Assembly (NCBI GenBank): GCA_030617005.1
Contig: JAUWWH010000071.1
Coordinates: 1 to 5,743, forward strand
Source: Candidatus Bathyarchaeota archaeon
Lineage (GTDB): Archaea > Thermoproteota > Bathyarchaeia > RBG-16-48-13 > GCA-020355125
Length of the DNA: 5,743 nt
Reading direction: 5' to 3'
Each line of letters opens with the position of its first letter. The first letter of the stretch is position 1. Positions 4,256 to 5,743 of this stretch are shown here, piece by piece. Under the pieces are notes generated by a model that was not told where the DNA came from, made no database searches, and was given only the letters and a program-made list of their open reading frames with translations. The translations under genes and the position numbers were made by a program.

Positions 4256-4609
4256 ATGAGCTATTCATTGAAAGAAGCCGAAGTTTCGTGTACAAATATT
4301 TTACAAATACTTGAAAACCTAGAGATCTTTCCAAAGGAGAAGATGGAAGAGATCAAAACCAAAGTGACCAATATACATAGAAACATATTCTCATCGAAGA
4401 AAAAAATTATGATGAGGTCAGCCAAGGGTGCAGCATTGTCAGAAAAGGTAAAAAATAGCACATTGAGTCTTGAGAAAACATTAAGTGATATTACTAGAAA
4501 CAAAGATTCTAAGGTCATAGAAAATCTTCCTAATCAATTGAGTGAACTTGAATTAAATGTTTCCAATATGATAACATACTGGCGTAGCTTTGAGGCGGTA
4601 CTCACATAG
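4256..4609 (+). CDS. Small helical / coiled-coil hypothetical protein
   Basis: I do not recognise this 117-residue product. It is strongly alpha-helical and charged, with heptad-like spacing of I/L/V in residues 5-45 and 60-110 (for example 'NILQILENLEIF', 'LEKTLSDITRNK', 'LPNQLSELELNV'). A basic middle reads 'SSKKKIMMRSAKGAALSEK' (46-64). There is one cysteine (C12), no signal peptide and no membrane segment, so it is probably cytosolic and may bundle or dimerise. ATG 4256 follows AAAGG by 8 bases and two good TATA sequences. It is divergent from the DUF362 gene and tandem with the epimerase-like gene about 100 bases downstream. That gene has its own TATA-like sequences, so co-transcription is uncertain. 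It is A/T-rich like the epimerase gene. Confidence 0.78.
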   Translation: MSYSLKEAEVSCTNILQILENLEIFPKEKMEEIKTKVTNIHRNIFSSKKKIMMRSAKGAALSEKVKNSTLSLEKTLSDITRNKDSKVIENLPNQLSELELNVSNMITYWRSFEAVLT

Positions 4610-4671
4610 CCACTCTAGTAGACATTAATCGACCATTCCCTCACAGTTCAGTGTAAAGATTACACATGTAC

Positions 4672-4679
4672 ATTAAATC
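4672..4679 (+). promoter_or_regulatory. TATA-like sequence before the SDR gene
   Basis: ATTAAATC here would start a transcript near 4701, giving a leader of about 11 bases to ATG 4712 or a leaderless GTG at 4700. A second candidate (TATTAAAT, 4691-4698) predicts a start beyond the ATG and is less suitable. Weak evidence. Confidence 0.3.
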
Positions 4680-4711
4680 ACAGACTAAGATATTAAATAG
4701 TGAACGTTAAC

Positions 4712-5566
4712 ATGTCAATAGAAAAAAAAGTTCTAATCACTGGGGCAGCGGGTAAGATAGGTCGACTTTTATCCAAATCGTTGAAGAATCATTACACTAT
4801 TCGGGCAGTAGATATCGTACCAATCGAAGGCGATTTTGAATTCATCCAAACTGATATCACAGATTTTGAATCAACCAAAAAAATAATTGAGGGAGTGGAC
4901 ACTATCATACATTTAGCTGCGATTCTCCCCCCTCAAAGCGAGATTGATAGAAAGAAAACGATGCAAGTTAATGTTGAAGGCACAAAAAATCTGTTAAAGG
5001 CAACAAAAAAAAGGGGAAAAAAAGTCCCCTTCATTTTCACCTCCTCTGTTACCACATATAACACCGCTGAAAATAATAGTTACCCCATAACAGTTAATCA
5101 CAAATTAGGAATAACAGACATCTATTCAGAAAGTAAGATAATCTCTGAAAATCTTATCAAGAATTCCAAAGTTCCTTACACAATTTTGAGAGTTTCAGGC
5201 GTATATGCACCTGACAGAATCGAACTTCCTGAAACACTGCAGTTTCAAAAAGACCAGAAAGTTGAATTTGTATACTTAGATGATGTTGTGACAGCACTTA
5301 GAGCCTCCATCGACACAGAAAAAGCAAGAAACAAAATCTTCAACATCGCAGGAGGGAAATCTTGGAGAATGACTGGACAAGAATTCATTAAAAGAATGTA
5401 CAGCATGTTAGACCTAACAGTTGAGCCTAATTATTCACCATATAGAACCTATTTTAGCTGGTATAACACAAAGATTTCAAGTCTAATTCTACAATATCAA
5501 CAGACCTCATTCAATGATTTCCTTGAAAATGTAAAGGATATGGGTAAAAAGCTAGGATTTCTCTAA
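4712..5566 (+). CDS. Extended short-chain dehydrogenase (NAD-dependent epimerase/dehydratase family)
   Basis: This is a cytosolic Rossmann-fold enzyme, 284 residues from ATG 4712. Near the N-terminus 'VLITGAAGKIGRLL' carries the TGxxGxxG NAD(P)-binding motif. The acidic D34 at the end of strand 2 ('RAVDIV') favours NAD over NADP. 'TIIHLAAILPP' is the conserved HLAA strand. The active-site serine lies in 'FTSSVTTY' (about 111-112), and the catalytic pair is Y138-x3-K142 ('IYSESK'). 'ILRVSGVYAPDR' matches the extended-SDR RxxxVYxP motif, and 'YFSWYNTKISSLILQYQQTS' near the C-terminus fits sugar-epimerase-like members. The family oxidises, epimerises or dehydrates nucleotide sugars and related alcohols; the substrate here is not predictable. 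An in-frame GTG at 4700 would add four residues (MNVN). ATG is preferred, though no Shine-Dalgarno sequence supports either. The length is slightly below the usual 300-340. G+C was 33% in one counted line. Confidence 0.88.
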   Translation: MSIEKKVLITGAAGKIGRLLSKSLKNHYTIRAVDIVPIEGDFEFIQTDITDFESTKKIIEGVDTIIHLAAILPPQSEIDRKKTMQVNVEGTKNLLKATKKRGKKVPFIFTSSVTTYNTAENNSYPITVNHKLGITDIYSESKIISENLIKNSKVPYTILRVSGVYAPDRIELPETLQFQKDQKVEFVYLDDVVTALRASIDTEKARNKIFNIAGGKSWRMTGQEFIKRMYSMLDLTVEPNYSPYRTYFSWYNTKISSLILQYQQTSFNDFLENVKDMGKKLGFL

Positions 5567-5743
5567 ACTAACGCACGCTAGGGTGTTTAGAAATTAATTG
5601 TTTATTATGTGATTGATCTCTTTGTTCTCTGTTTTCTGTTCATTGGTGTTTCTATCTAGAATGGAGAGTTCCGAGACGGCTTCTGCGTTCTTCCAAGTTT
5701 TTTAGTTCATGGTTTACTCTATCTTAAACGTTTCTTCGTCGTC
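5567..5743. other. 3' flank of the SDR gene, mostly non-coding
   Basis: After the stop codon come a G/C-rich ACGCACGCTAGG (5571-5582) and a pyrimidine-rich tract at 5615-5641 with repeated TTCTCTG/TTTTCTG. The tract is T-rich enough to end an archaeal transcript. A 15-codon plus-strand ORF from ATG 5661 looks like chance. The minus strand is open at the right edge (see separate entry). Confidence 0.4.
5714..5743 (-). CDS. Possible 3' end of a minus-strand gene cut by the window edge
   Basis: On the minus strand the frame entering at the edge reads DDEETFKIE and stops at TAA 5716-5714. An acidic tail of this kind is common at protein C-termini, and it would make this gene convergent with the SDR gene. 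Only nine codons are visible and the other two frames stop within eight, so this is weak support. Confidence 0.25.
   Translation of the reverse strand, partial: DDEETFKIE

Noticed and set aside
4261..4518. Minus-strand 85-codon hydrophobic ORF opposite the helical hypothetical gene
   Set aside because: The plus-strand gene has good promoter and start signals; the hydrophobic peptide is the expected complement of lysine/glutamate-rich codons.
5661..5705. 15-codon plus-strand ORF after the SDR gene
   Set aside because: Too short, no ribosome-binding site, no coding signal.

Overview
The window reads as a piece of an AT-rich archaeal chromosome. Several genes have A/T-rich TATA-like boxes about 25 bases before the presumed transcript start. 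Some of these place the start at or very near the start codon (leaderless). Others combine a short leader with a purine-rich Shine-Dalgarno sequence, and two genes start with TTG. The protein families (DUF362-type Fe-S protein, short flavodoxin-fold reductase, a HEPN-motif protein, a secreted beta-rich protein of a GOLD/PPC-like pattern) fit an uncultivated archaeon, possibly an Asgard lineage. The sequence alone does not fix the phylum.

Layout: the first 84 bases hold the start of a minus-strand gene with a strong ribosome-binding site. Bases 85-397 are a long non-coding stretch carrying a TATA box, a perfect 17-base palindrome, several GGATTA half-sites, a doubtful 52-codon hydrophobic ORF and the first copy (A) of a dispersed repeat. 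Next come two minus-strand genes, a secreted or membrane-anchored beta-rich protein (398-871) and a small all-helical HEPN-motif protein (1003-1428), probably transcribed separately. The 1429-1767 gap carries the second repeat copy (B). Copy B includes what looks like the last codons of a lost paralogue of the secreted-protein gene.

Two compositionally richer genes follow, facing each other: a plus-strand NADPH-dependent FMN reductase-like protein (1768-2514) and a minus-strand DUF362/ferredoxin-type Fe-S protein (2798-4153). Between their 3' ends lies a compact region of nested inverted and direct repeats. Both products are predicted redox proteins, so a shared electron-transfer theme is conceivable, but their convergent orientation gives no operon evidence.

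A short divergent promoter region separates the DUF362 gene from a plus-strand pair: a 117-residue helical hypothetical protein (4256-4609) and an extended short-chain dehydrogenase/epimerase (4712-5566). The last 177 bases are mostly non-coding, with a possible 3' end of a minus-strand gene at the edge. No CRISPR array, tRNA, rRNA or recognisable transposase is visible. The points most worth following are the A/B repeat with its gene ghost, the GGATTA cluster, the structured convergent intergenic region, and the HEPN gene without an obvious partner.
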